From Chloroflexota bacterium (lineage in GTDB: Bacteria; Chloroflexota; Anaerolineae; Aggregatilineales; Phototrophicaceae), in the NCBI GenBank assembly GCA_026706395.1, contig JAPOYU010000095.1, positions 26,788 through 48,969 on the forward strand: DNA of 22,182 nucleotides, written 5' to 3'. Position numbers and translations under genes: made by a program. Positions within the stretch are counted from its first letter, which is position 1, and every line of letters begins with the position of its first letter. The notes below the pieces were generated by a model. That model was given only the letters and a program-made list of their open reading frames with translations. It was not told the DNA's origin and searched no databases. This document shows positions 14,217-22,153 of this stretch, one piece after another.

Positions 14217-15623
14217 TCAGCTGTTTATCCGCTCCATATAACTGCGAACTTCGTCAAGGGCGTAAACCTGGCAAATTCGCCGGTCCAGTATTCTCGTGAC
14301 TATTCGTGGTGATGTTTGCTCCATCTTTTCAATTGTATCCGATGCCGTAATGACGGTTGCTGACTTGGCGAGATAGCGATTGTCAATAATTTGAAAGAGT
14401 TTCTCTCTCGCCCATGGCGTGGCGCTTGCAGTACTCAAATCGTCCAGAATGAGGACGGGAATGTTGACGATACTGTGAAAGCGTTTGTCAAAGCGCGACC
14501 GCGATTGTGGGTCAAATGCCACGCGTAAGTAGTCGAGCAAGTCCGGTACTGTGGTAAACATGACATCTTTTCCGCTTTCGTGTAGGTCGTTGGCGATAGA
14601 GGCTGCCAGATGCGTTTTGCCACTGCCGAAATCGCCCAGGATACATAGCCAGTTCCTTGGCTCTGCCGACCATTGTTTTGAGGCGTTCAGAACCCGGCGC
14701 AAACTTGTGGATTCACTTCGAAACTGGCTCTGGCATGAAAAGTTGTCAAAGCGCATCTCTCTGTAAAGCTGCAAGTTGCTGAAGCGTTCACCCAGCCCTT
14801 GTGAATGCCGCGTCCGCCGGTAGTCGGGCGCGTTGATCTTCACGTGACTGACGATCTTGCGATCCATTATTCGACTGCTCAGCCACGGATCCAATTCATC
14901 GAATGGGGTGTTGGTGGTAATGACCGTAGACAATTCGTTAACATGCCGGTAGTTCAGTAGTTGGAAGAGTTTCTCTTTTGCCCAAGCGCTGGGATTCTCC
15001 ACACCCAAATCGTCCAGTACCAGTAACGACACGTTGCGTATTCGCTCGAAATAGACGTCATAAGATGATTCGCCGCTGGCATTGAAACTCATTCTTAAGA
15101 AATCCAGCAAGTCAGGAGCGGTGACAAATACGACCTGTTGGCCAAAACGTTCCAGTCTTGTGTTGGCAATGGCGACCGCCAGATGCGTCTTCCCGCAGCC
15201 GATTGACCCTTCAAAAACCATCCAGCCCTGTGGCTTCGCCGCATAGTCCTTTGCCGCCTGTTTCGCCTCGGCAAGAGAGTTGCAGACATTCTGCGTATAA
15301 CTGCCACCAACCATGTCTGTGCGGTAACTGTCGAAAGTCTTGTCTTGATAGGCGCTTAGCTGCCCATACCGTCGCAACCGCTCGTGCCATTCATGGTCTC
15401 GCTGAACCGGGTTATTGGGACAACGTTGAAACTTGCCGAACCGCGCGTCCGTAATCGGCACTTCCAAGGTAATCACGCCCTTGCCATCGCAAATTGGACA
15501 CGGCAATTTGCTATTTTCCGGATCAATACAGATGAACCCGAACGGAATCGCTTCGACAGGTTCCGTCTCAGGATTTGATAAAGTTCTTCCGTTTTCCGGT
15601 TGTGTATTTTCGGGGCCCTCCAT
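14217..15623 (-). CDS. Helicase loader with two tandem DnaC/IstB-type AAA+ domains
   Basis: Expected to load the DnaB helicase at the origin or at restart forks. The 468-aa chain has a Cys cluster (C32, C42-x2-C45, C68; possible zinc site), then two complete loader units. Unit 1 (about 88-268): Walker A GSIGCGKT 139-146, Walker B LLVLDDLG 200-207, sensor-1 TVITTN, Arg in SSR at 251. Unit 2 (about 281-455): Walker A GDFGSGKT 330-337, Walker B VLILDDLS 390-397, TVITAS, and TRILDRR at 443-449. Both units begin with the same 'Y...FD.Y/F' segment and share 'DLLD(F/Y)LR' and 'W(A)(K/R)EKLFQ', so one arose by duplication. DnaC/DnaI usually have one such unit in about 250-320 aa. ATG 15623 is chosen over ATG 15734 for its GGGAG site 5 nt upstream; it overlaps the DnaD-domain gene by 56 nt. 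Confidence 0.88.
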   Translation of the reverse strand: MEGPENTQPENGRTLSNPETEPVEAIPFGFICIDPENSKLPCPICDGKGVITLEVPITDARFGKFQRCPNNPVQRDHEWHERLRRYGQLSAYQDKTFDSYRTDMVGGSYTQNVCNSLAEAKQAAKDYAAKPQGWMVFEGSIGCGKTHLAVAIANTRLERFGQQVVFVTAPDLLDFLRMSFNASGESSYDVYFERIRNVSLLVLDDLGVENPSAWAKEKLFQLLNYRHVNELSTVITTNTPFDELDPWLSSRIMDRKIVSHVKINAPDYRRTRHSQGLGERFSNLQLYREMRFDNFSCQSQFRSESTSLRRVLNASKQWSAEPRNWLCILGDFGSGKTHLAASIANDLHESGKDVMFTTVPDLLDYLRVAFDPQSRSRFDKRFHSIVNIPVLILDDLSTASATPWAREKLFQIIDNRYLAKSATVITASDTIEKMEQTSPRIVTRILDRRICQVYALDEVRSYMERINS

Positions 15624-16284
15624 GATGTCTCCCACTTGTTTCACGGCTGCGTCCTTCCTGCTGCCAGCCTTGTAGCACGCGCTGGATATAACGCCAATTT
15701 CGCGCATTGCGTTCCACCGCGTAACGCATCGCATCCTCTATCCACTCGTGTGGATACTCCGCCTGCGCCGCCTTGATCGCCTCGGCAATCATCGGCGTTA
15801 GGATACCTATATTCTCCTCGTACAAGCCAAACAGCGTCGGCCTCGGCGGCAAGATTTCGATCTCATCGGCATACGCGGGGCGCCATTCTCCCGCTTCAAC
15901 CCGCCGCTGCGCATCCCGGCCGGCTTGATCATTTCGGAAATAGAGCTGACATGTCTCGTCGTCTAAATCAATCTCGGCGCGCAACAGCGTGCCACGCGCC
16001 AGCGCCTTCCGCAGGGCATCCTCAAGGTTCTGAGCCGGCGAGCTGGACCGGTCGACGGTTGCCAAGCCGCGCATCAGATCGGCATCGGCGCGAAACTCCT
16101 CAGCGCGCATATAGCGATACTTGCCTTCCTTCTGCCGCAGCGCCGCCAGGAAGAAGACCGTCACCTTCAACTCCGCCAGGTCATCGATCTCCGGCAGCAG
16201 ACGCGTCAAAAAGTCAGCCGGCAGCGTGATGGCTTCGTCCGAGTCGAAATTATGGCGCCAGGCCGCGCTGCCTATGTCACTCAT
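15568..16284 (-). CDS. DnaD-domain replication initiation protein
   Basis: A 238-aa protein of the DnaD/DnaB2 type, which in Firmicutes helps melt origin DNA and recruit helicase loader and helicase. The C-terminal domain is recognisable at about 150-212: LYEENIGILTPMIAEAI, then a helix with IEDAMRYAV, and the family motif Y-I-x3-L-x2-W at 199-207 (WRYIQRVLQGWQQ). Residues 1-130 are predicted winged-helix-like (LAELKVTVFFLAAL, a DALRKALARGTL helix). A basic tail (RKYTTGKRKN) could bind DNA. Its ATG overlaps the dnaB stop as ATGA (4 nt), and the helicase-loader gene begins inside its last 56 nt, so the three proteins should be made together. Confidence 0.85.
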   Translation of the reverse strand: MSDIGSAAWRHNFDSDEAITLPADFLTRLLPEIDDLAELKVTVFFLAALRQKEGKYRYMRAEEFRADADLMRGLATVDRSSSPAQNLEDALRKALARGTLLRAEIDLDDETCQLYFRNDQAGRDAQRRVEAGEWRPAYADEIEILPPRPTLFGLYEENIGILTPMIAEAIKAAQAEYPHEWIEDAMRYAVERNARNWRYIQRVLQGWQQEGRSRETSGRHHGGPRKYTTGKRKNFIKS

Positions 16285-17645
16285 TCGAGGTTGCTCAGGT
16301 CCAGCCGCTGCATTTTGAGGTCGGTGAATTTTGTGTAGGACTTTTCAAAATAGAGATGCACCGTGCCCGTCGGACCGTGCCGGTGTTTGGAAAGCAGTAT
16401 CTCGGCTTGGTTGGGGAATTCCGTTGTATCGGGATTATAAACTTCATCCCGGTAGAGGAACATTACGGCGTCGGCATCTTGCTCGATGGTGCCGCTCTCC
16501 CGCAAGTCGGAAAGTTGCGGCCGCTTCTCCTGCCGCTGTTCTACCGCGCGCGACAGTTGCGCCGTGGAAAGCACACAGACATTGAGTTCCCGTGCCAACT
16601 CCTTGAGTGAACGGCTGATATAGCTGATTTCCTGAACGCGATTGTTCTCGTAGGCTGTGCCGGCGGACATCAACTGCATGTAGTCCACCATGACAATGTC
16701 CAGTCCGTATTCGTGCTGCAAACGGCGGCATTTCGTGCGCATCTCGGTCGGGGTGATGGACGGCGTATCGTCAATGAAGAGCGGCAATGCAGAGACGCGC
16801 CCGATCGCTTCGGTGAGCCGCGTCTGCTCTCGCGGGCTAATGTCGGCTGTGCGCAACTGCGTGATTCGGATCCCGGTCTCCATGGAAAGCAGGCGTTGCA
16901 CCATCTGCTCTACGCCCATTTCCATCGTGAATATCGCCACCCGCGAGCCCAAGCGCGCCGCGTTCAACGCCACCGTCAGGATCCAGCTTGTCTTGCCCAT
17001 ACCCGGGCGCCCGGCAAACACAACCAGGTCCGACTTCTGGAAGCCGCTGAGCAGACCGTCCAACGCTTTGAAGCCGGTTGGGATGCCAACCGTCCCGGAG
17101 CCCAATTCCAGCAGCTTCTCGATCTCATCGTAATACTCGCTGACCGCTTCCCAAATTGGCACGAATTCGCGTTTCAGTTGACCGTCGCTGACGGCGAACA
17201 GCTTTTCCTCAGCCTCACTGATGACCTTGTCGATCGGCAAATCCTCGTCAAGCGCAGTCAGGCGAATCTCGTCGGCCGCCTTCAACATCTTGCGCCGCGT
17301 CGACGTCCGCGACACCATCTCACCGTACACTTCGGCGTGAACCGCCGTCGGCGTATTGTTGACCAGGCTGGTCAGATAGGCTTGCCCGCCGATCTCATTC
17401 AGTACGCCCATCGCCTCCAGTTCCTGCGAGAGCGTCACATAATCAATGGCGTCATTGCGCTCCTGCAAGCGACTGAAGGCCGTCCAGATGAATTCGTGGC
17501 GTTTGAGAAAGAAGTCTTCGCCGCTGAGGAAGGAGGCGACGCTTAGATAGGCTTTGGGCTCGAGCAAAATAGCGCCCAGAACCGCCTCTTCCGCCTCCAG
17601 GCTCATGGGAAGTTGGATTTGAGAAGGCGCCGCTTGAACATCCAT
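16281..17645 (-). CDS. dnaB: Replicative DNA helicase DnaB
   Basis: Hexameric 5'-3' helicase at the replication fork, 454 aa, normal length and no intein. N-terminal domain about 10-115 (PMSLEAEEAVLGAILLEP, VTLSQELEAMG, GGQAYLTSLVNNTPTA), linker helix, then the RecA-type motor: GIPTGFKALDGLLSGFQ at 187-203, Walker A GRPGMGKT at 212-219, catalytic Glu in FTMEMG at 239-244, Walker B IVMVDYMQLM near 317-326, LSTAQLSRAVE, then DLRESGTIEQDADAVMFLYR. GGAAG (complement of about 17653-17657) is 7 nt before ATG. It opens a minus-strand operon with the DnaD-domain protein and the double-AAA+ loader, a complete helicase and loader set. Confidence 0.97.
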   Translation of the reverse strand: MDVQAAPSQIQLPMSLEAEEAVLGAILLEPKAYLSVASFLSGEDFFLKRHEFIWTAFSRLQERNDAIDYVTLSQELEAMGVLNEIGGQAYLTSLVNNTPTAVHAEVYGEMVSRTSTRRKMLKAADEIRLTALDEDLPIDKVISEAEEKLFAVSDGQLKREFVPIWEAVSEYYDEIEKLLELGSGTVGIPTGFKALDGLLSGFQKSDLVVFAGRPGMGKTSWILTVALNAARLGSRVAIFTMEMGVEQMVQRLLSMETGIRITQLRTADISPREQTRLTEAIGRVSALPLFIDDTPSITPTEMRTKCRRLQHEYGLDIVMVDYMQLMSAGTAYENNRVQEISYISRSLKELARELNVCVLSTAQLSRAVEQRQEKRPQLSDLRESGTIEQDADAVMFLYRDEVYNPDTTEFPNQAEILLSKHRHGPTGTVHLYFEKSYTKFTDLKMQRLDLSNLE

Positions 17646-17699
17646 TTCCGGGCTTCCGAAACTGTAACGCAGTCGGGCATCAATTTGCCTGACCGCGCA

Positions 17700-17708
17700 A
17701 TTGTATCA
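17700..17708 (-). promoter_or_regulatory. Putative extended -10 promoter of the dnaB operon
   Basis: The minus strand reads TGATACAAT, 54 nt before ATG 17645; the 10-mer TGATACAATT also precedes the solute-binding protein gene. A TTGGCT at 17725-17730 is 19 nt from the hexamer. Confidence 0.45.
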
Positions 17709-17742
17709 AGTTGTTCATATGTTCAGCCAATCGGGCTGAGAA

Positions 17743-18288
17743 TCATTCTTCGTCTTCGAGGTCTTCCAGATTCAGCGTATCGACAAAGTCAGCGAAGGCG
17801 CTGAGTTTGCTTTCGTCGACGCGCTCGCCTCCATCGCCGGGCTCGTGCATATCGTCCGGCAAACCGAGGATTTCCGGCTCTACATTCCGGTCTGGGCGGA
17901 TGCCGGCATGGTCCATCACCGCCTTTTCTACATAAATCGGCGCGCGCAAGCGCACCGCCAGGGCGATGGCATCGCTGGGCCGCGCGTCAATCTCAATCGT
18001 CTCGCCATCGGCATCAATGACTATCAACGCGAAGAACACGTCCTTGCTAAGATTGTTGATGAGGATGTAGCGCACCTCGCCGCCCATCTGCTTAATGGTG
18101 GATTTGAGCAAGTCGTGCGTCAGCGGGCGCTCGCGGTCAACCTCTTGCAACTCAAGCGTGATCGCCTCGGACTCGAACTGACCGATCCAGATGGGCAAAT
18201 AAAGCTCCTCATGGATGTCTCGCAAGACGACCAGTCGATGCTGGGACATCAAACTGACTTGAACACGGTCCACGATCATTTCAATCAT
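17743..18288 (-). CDS. Bifunctional nuclease family protein (DUF151)
   Basis: A 181-aa member of the DUF151/BFN family; studied relatives have DNase and RNase activity or act in stress responses, but the biochemical role in bacteria is not settled. Landmarks are LPIWIGQFESEAI at 31-43, ERPLTHDLL at 53-61, and DARPSDAIALAVR at 101-113 with PIYVEK after it. A Glu/Asp-rich tail (about 140-181) ends with FADFVDTLNLEDLEDEE; relatives end similarly. ATG 18288 is chosen over ATG 18312 because a near-consensus promoter at 18327-18355 would start transcription near 18320 and give a normal leader. AAGGCGGA lies upstream with a long spacing. Confidence 0.9.
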   Translation of the reverse strand: MIEMIVDRVQVSLMSQHRLVVLRDIHEELYLPIWIGQFESEAITLELQEVDRERPLTHDLLKSTIKQMGGEVRYILINNLSKDVFFALIVIDADGETIEIDARPSDAIALAVRLRAPIYVEKAVMDHAGIRPDRNVEPEILGLPDDMHEPGDGGERVDESKLSAFADFVDTLNLEDLEDEE

Positions 18289-18326
18289 TGTGTCGGTCCG
18301 CCTTACTCGCAATCTGTCTGCCCGTC

Positions 18327-18355
18327 ATTATACACCTCAAGCAGGCCCATATCAA
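18327..18355 (-). promoter_or_regulatory. Strong sigma-70-type promoter of the DUF151 gene
   Basis: On the minus strand TTGATA (complement of 18350-18355) and TATAAT (complement of 18327-18332) are exactly 17 nt apart, one mismatch from consensus. Transcription should begin near 18320, about 30 nt before ATG 18288. Confidence 0.7.
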
Positions 18356-18457
18356 ACTTCGCTTCTCGACTTGAAGCGCCGCCTCGCCACAAGCATCAGC
18401 TACAAATGGCGCGCTGATTCCGCTAAACTGTGGGGAATCCGTTATCTGTGCTTCGCT

Positions 18458-19129
18458 ATGCGCCTGCTGCTAGTTTGCGTTATTGTCGTTCTTGCCTCCG
18501 CTTCCGCCTGTGCCGAGTTCACTGCTTCCCGACGCTCGCCCTCCCAGGGCTATCGCTATATCGAACTTGCGATTCACGATGGCTTTGAATCGCAAGGCGC
18601 CTGGCGCGGCTACGAGGGCGCTGGCGTCTTCCTCGGCGTGCGGAATGGCGCATTCCTGATCGATATTCTCGGGCGCCAGTATGTATGGACGCAGGGCGAA
18701 ACACAGCTTGACGATGTCGTGCTGGAGGCCGACCTGAAACAGACCTCGTCCTACGACCACAACGCCTTTGGTTTAGCCTGCCGTCTCGATCCGACCAACA
18801 CCGGGCGCGGCTATTATTTTCTGATCAGCGGCGATGGCTACGCCAGCATCCGCTGGAGCAACGGCCGTTCGCTGGAACAAGTTGTAGCGGCTCAACCTTC
18901 GGCGCATGTCAAACGCAGCGGTGCCCGCAACCGCCTTCGAGCCGTTTGCATCGGAGAATACCTGGCGCTCTGGGTTAACGATCACTTCGTCGTCGAAGCG
19001 CGTGACAGGCGCGCGTCTACTGGCGCAGTAGGGCTGGCGGGCGTTATGAACTACGAAGGCAAGCGACTGACCCTAGCGATCGATAATCTTGAGGTCTGGC
19101 GAGCCGCACTTGATGATCGCGCGCCATAA
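18458..19129 (+). CDS. Secreted protein with a concanavalin/LamG-like (DUF1080-type) domain
   Basis: A 223-aa exported protein of unknown role. A signal peptide covers 1-19 (MRLLLVCVIVVLASASAC); Ala-Ser-Ala-Cys may be a weak lipobox, although Ala instead of Leu at -3 makes lipidation uncertain. The rest alternates beta strands typical of a jelly-roll sugar-binding domain: 'Y.WTQGETQLDDVVLEADLKQ', 'AFGLACRL ... GRGYYFLISGDGYASI', 'NRLRAVCIGEYLALWVNDHFV', 'GAVGLAGV'. Such domains bind glycans or act as 3-keto-glycoside hydrolases in larger proteins. An upstream in-frame ATG at 18290 would add 56 residues before the signal peptide and is rejected. No clear ribosome site precedes ATG 18458, so a leaderless or weak start is possible. 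Confidence 0.75.
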   Translation: MRLLLVCVIVVLASASACAEFTASRRSPSQGYRYIELAIHDGFESQGAWRGYEGAGVFLGVRNGAFLIDILGRQYVWTQGETQLDDVVLEADLKQTSSYDHNAFGLACRLDPTNTGRGYYFLISGDGYASIRWSNGRSLEQVVAAQPSAHVKRSGARNRLRAVCIGEYLALWVNDHFVVEARDRRASTGAVGLAGVMNYEGKRLTLAIDNLEVWRAALDDRAP

Positions 19130-19207
19130 TGCGCTTTGGGGAGCAACAGAATCGGCGCGCCCGCGTATAGAATTGATGAGAGACCTCACGCATCGCAGGA
19201 AGCGACA

Positions 19208-20047
19208 ATGGGACTGGAAGATACCTTAGCGGAAGCTATCGTGATGGGCATGGACGAGCTGGCGGGCAATCCGCAGCGAGCCGTGGCAGCGGCGGTGGAC
19301 TGCCGGTCCGCTGCGCAGTGGATCAAGCAGGAGACGACCAAGCTGGCCTTCATCGGCGGGGCGGAAATGGTTGTGCCCGGCCTGCACGCCTTCACCATCC
19401 CCACCGGCGTCAGTTATTTGCTGCACAAAATGGGCTACATCAGCTGGGGCATCGGCGCGCTCAAGGGCGCCTACGTCATCGAAACCGAAGCCTACTCGGA
19501 CCTGCGCAATGTTCTGGCGCTCTGGGCGAACGAAGGCGATTTCGACGCCAGCCTGCTGGAGCACTTGGCGATTTCGTTGGAGGCGCTGGAATGGGCGCTT
19601 TCCGCCGAGGGGCAAGCGGCCATGCCCGCCCTGCTAACCGCGCCAACCGATGCGACCACGCTGCGCACCTATCACATCTTGCAGAAACTGGCGGAAAACC
19701 TGGTCGCCGGCGATGAACGAGGCGGCGCGGTCCTGGAATCGATGCGAGGCAAAGAGTCAGCGGCGGAAATACTCGCGTCCGGCAAAGAACACGTCGAACA
19801 TCGCAACATCGAAGTGATGCTGACGCGACCGCTTGGCCGCAAGATCAGCCGGCGACTGGCTTACAAGCTGGCATCGCGCATCGGTACTCGCATCCCCGCC
19901 CGCATGATCGTTGGTTTTCTGCCGGTGGCCGGCGCCGTCGCCAACGCCTTCCTCAATGTGCAGACGATACGCAGCATGGCCGATTCCGCCGAGAAGTATT
20001 ATGACCGCCGACTGCGCCTTGAGCACCTGGAGGAAGCCATAGCCTGA
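19208..20047 (+). CDS. EcsC-family-like protein
   Basis: A 279-aa protein with the two-part pattern of EcsC-like proteins. A Gly-rich amphipathic stretch (FIGGAEMVVPGLHAFTIP, about 47-64) and a C-terminal stretch (IPARMIVGFLPVAGAVANAF, about 231-250) are followed by NVQTIRSMADSAEKYYDRRL. EcsC-type proteins are poorly understood; in Bacillus the ecs operon affects membrane and secretion functions. Hydrophobic stretches are short, so peripheral or monotopic membrane contact is more likely than several spanning helices. AGGA at 19197-19200 is 7 nt before ATG. It converges with the TIR gene, whose stop codon is 6 nt away. Family assignment is by eye and moderate. Confidence 0.6.
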   Translation: MGLEDTLAEAIVMGMDELAGNPQRAVAAAVDCRSAAQWIKQETTKLAFIGGAEMVVPGLHAFTIPTGVSYLLHKMGYISWGIGALKGAYVIETEAYSDLRNVLALWANEGDFDASLLEHLAISLEALEWALSAEGQAAMPALLTAPTDATTLRTYHILQKLAENLVAGDERGGAVLESMRGKESAAEILASGKEHVEHRNIEVMLTRPLGRKISRRLAYKLASRIGTRIPARMIVGFLPVAGAVANAFLNVQTIRSMADSAEKYYDRRLRLEHLEEAIA

Positions 20048-20053
20048 TCGTGT

Positions 20054-20926
20054 TCAAGGCCCAACTCGCAGCGCCGACGCTATCTCGCTTATCAGTTCCT
20101 TGAAGTCCTCAAGCCGCTGGGCATCGCTCAAATGCTGAAGTGGAAACGTCGGTCGCCGGTCCACCTTGTCAGCTGAGATCCGCGCTCGCCTCGGCAGGAT
20201 TCGATTCAGCTTTGTCAAGATCCTGCGCCGCTCAGCGCGCTTGACAAATGGCGCCTGCGCCGACAGGTAATCGAGCGGAATCTGCGCCGATGGTTTCCGC
20301 CGGTAGGCCCAGACGGAGAGCGCCGTCACCAGTTTGCCATTTGCCAGGACGCGGGCATGAAAACCGGGGCTGAGTTCGCCGCCGAATGTCAACTCATCGG
20401 CAAACTGTCGCGCCCAGTCGAAAAGATCCCGCGCCATCAGCGACGCGATATCGCCGCCCGGCAACTGCTCAACATAAGCAAAGAAGTTGGCTTCCACCGG
20501 CTGGCGAGAAACAGCATCGGGCAGGAACAGATCCACCATGTGGCCTTGTGCTTTTAAGGCTGATAGCGTATTCAGCAGCTTCGCTATACCCGACTTCCAC
20601 TCGCGCAGGTCGCAATTCTGGATGTTGATCAGATACAAAGGTATCAGCAGATCTGCGATCACTGCCGTCAGCATCGGTTTCTTTAGCTGAAAGGCGTAAA
20701 GGCATTCGCGCTCGACCCAGCTCGATCGCCGGCTCGCCGCCGAAAGCACGACGACAACCGCGTCGCAGTGCTCGATTCCCGCCTGAATCTCGCAGAGCCA
20801 GGCATCGCCGCCACGGATATTCTCGAAATCAACCCAAACGCCGTGGCCGGCGCGCCGTAGTGCTTCCGCTATGCCTTGGGTCTCGCTGTTGTCTTCGTTG
20901 CTGTGGCTGATGAAGACTTTGTACAT
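20054..20926 (-). CDS. TIR-domain protein with unassigned C-terminal domain
   Basis: A 290-aa cytoplasmic protein. The TIR domain is N-terminal (about 1-125): start MYKVFISHSNED, loop GHGVWVDFENIRGGDAW at 27-43, and SSWVERECLYAF at 68-79, with Glu74 at the place of the NAD-cleaving Glu of active TIR domains. Active bacterial TIR proteins hydrolyse NAD+ or make cyclic ADP-ribose signals, often in anti-phage defence. The last ~145 residues (FGGELSPGFHARV near 181-193, QIPLDYL near 215-221, RRPTFPLQHLSDAQRLEDF near 257-275) are a separate domain I do not recognise, possibly a sensor. It begins 45 nt after the acyl-CoA dehydrogenase gene. A GGAG lies only 1 nt before ATG, so its start is not well defined by ribosome-site spacing. 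Confidence 0.85.
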   Translation of the reverse strand: MYKVFISHSNEDNSETQGIAEALRRAGHGVWVDFENIRGGDAWLCEIQAGIEHCDAVVVVLSAASRRSSWVERECLYAFQLKKPMLTAVIADLLIPLYLINIQNCDLREWKSGIAKLLNTLSALKAQGHMVDLFLPDAVSRQPVEANFFAYVEQLPGGDIASLMARDLFDWARQFADELTFGGELSPGFHARVLANGKLVTALSVWAYRRKPSAQIPLDYLSAQAPFVKRAERRRILTKLNRILPRRARISADKVDRRPTFPLQHLSDAQRLEDFKELISEIASALRVGP

Positions 20927-20971
20927 ACTCCGCTGTGGCCTCTCGGGGCTTTGACGCCATGCTCTTTGAGG

Positions 20972-22153
20972 TTACACCCCATATCGCTTGATGACATCGC
21001 GCGCCACCACCATTCGATGCACTTCAGACGCGCCATCGTAAATGCGAAAGGCTCGCGCCTTCTCGTACCAGGTGGACAGCGGCAAGTCGCGCGAAATGCC
21101 TCGTCCGCCACAGATCTGCACGCAGCGGTCCAAAACGCGGCTGACGATCTCCGCCACCTGCACTTTGGCGATTGACGTCTCGACGCGGGCCTGCTCGCCC
21201 TGCGCCAGCCGCCAAGCCGCCTCGTAAATCAGCAGCCGGCCCATCTTCAGCTCCATCTCCGAATCAGCCAACATCCATTGAACTGACTGATGGCTAGTCA
21301 GCGTCCCGCCGAAGGCCTCGCGCTCGCTGGCATACTCGGTCGCGATTTCCAGCGCCCGCTGCGCGATGCCGGTCCAGCGCATGCAATGGGTCAAACGCGC
21401 TGGTCCCAGCCGCGATTGCGCCAGCATGAAGCCGTTTCCTTCTCCGCCCAGTATCGCGCTATCCGGCAGACGAAGGTCTTCATACAGAATCTCGACATGG
21501 CCGCCGAAGTCTTTGGCGCCCATCACTGGCACATCGCGAAGGATCTTGATTCCGGGCGTATCGCGCGGGGCCAGGAATTGCGTCGTGCCCTGGTAGGGAT
21601 GCGCATCTGGATTCGTCACCGCCATGATGATGAAGAAATCGGCGATCTCGCCATAGGTCGTCAGCCACTTGTGCCCATTGATGACCCAGTCGTCGCCGTC
21701 TCGGGCCGCGCGACTGCGGATCATCCGCGGGTCGCTGCCGGCGCCCGGCGGCGGCTCGGTCATCGAAAAGGCGGAGAAAGTCTCGCCCTTTGCCAGCGGG
21801 ACCAAATAGCGCTCGGTCTGCTCTTCGTTCGCCCAATTATGCAGCAGGTGCATATTGCCTTCGTCCGGCGCCGCGCAGTGGATGGCCATTGGACCAAGCA
21901 GGCTGCGCCCGGCCGCTTCGAAGACGGGGGCGATCTCCTGGATATTCAACCCCATGCCGCCCCATTCTACCGGCATTGTCGGCGCCCAGAGCCCCGCCGC
22001 TTTCGCCCTGGCGCGCAAATCTTGCAGCATCTCGACGCTCAGATCGGCGCCGGTACGCAGCAGTTCGGTTTCCAGCGGAATGACTTCGTCATCGACGAAT
22101 TGGCGGAGGCGATGCGTGATCGCCTCAACATGACGGGGAATCGTGAAATCCAT
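20972..22153 (-). CDS. Acyl-CoA dehydrogenase, ACAD10/11-like group
   Basis: FAD enzyme of 393 aa that introduces a double bond into acyl-CoA thioesters during fatty- or branched-acid breakdown. All three domains are present: N-terminal helical (about 1-124), beta domain with FSMTEPPPGAGSD at 129-141 and WVINGHKWLTT at 156-166, and C-terminal helical with QICGGRGISRDLPLS at 346-360 and RIYDGASEVHR at 370-380. The last motif has Asp373 where medium- and short-chain enzymes have catalytic Glu (YEGT); the 'DG.xEVH' form is typical of the ACAD10/11 group, so this is a subgroup trait and not a defect. Acyl substrate unknown. The start is 29 nt from the window edge and no strong ribosome site is visible. 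Confidence 0.93.
   Translation of the reverse strand: MDFTIPRHVEAITHRLRQFVDDEVIPLETELLRTGADLSVEMLQDLRARAKAAGLWAPTMPVEWGGMGLNIQEIAPVFEAAGRSLLGPMAIHCAAPDEGNMHLLHNWANEEQTERYLVPLAKGETFSAFSMTEPPPGAGSDPRMIRSRAARDGDDWVINGHKWLTTYGEIADFFIIMAVTNPDAHPYQGTTQFLAPRDTPGIKILRDVPVMGAKDFGGHVEILYEDLRLPDSAILGGEGNGFMLAQSRLGPARLTHCMRWTGIAQRALEIATEYASEREAFGGTLTSHQSVQWMLADSEMELKMGRLLIYEAAWRLAQGEQARVETSIAKVQVAEIVSRVLDRCVQICGGRGISRDLPLSTWYEKARAFRIYDGASEVHRMVVARDVIKRYGV

Noticed and set aside
14217..15623. IstB-type transposon helper ATPase, i.e. a remnant of an IS21-like element.
   Set aside because: There is no IstA transposase or terminal repeat, and the gene lies in an operon with dnaB and a DnaD-domain gene, which fits a chromosomal helicase loader.
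15624..15734. A 37-residue N-terminal extension of the helicase loader (ATG at 15734).
   Set aside because: It would deepen the overlap with the DnaD-domain gene to 167 nt, and the ATG at 15623 has a well-placed GGGAG.
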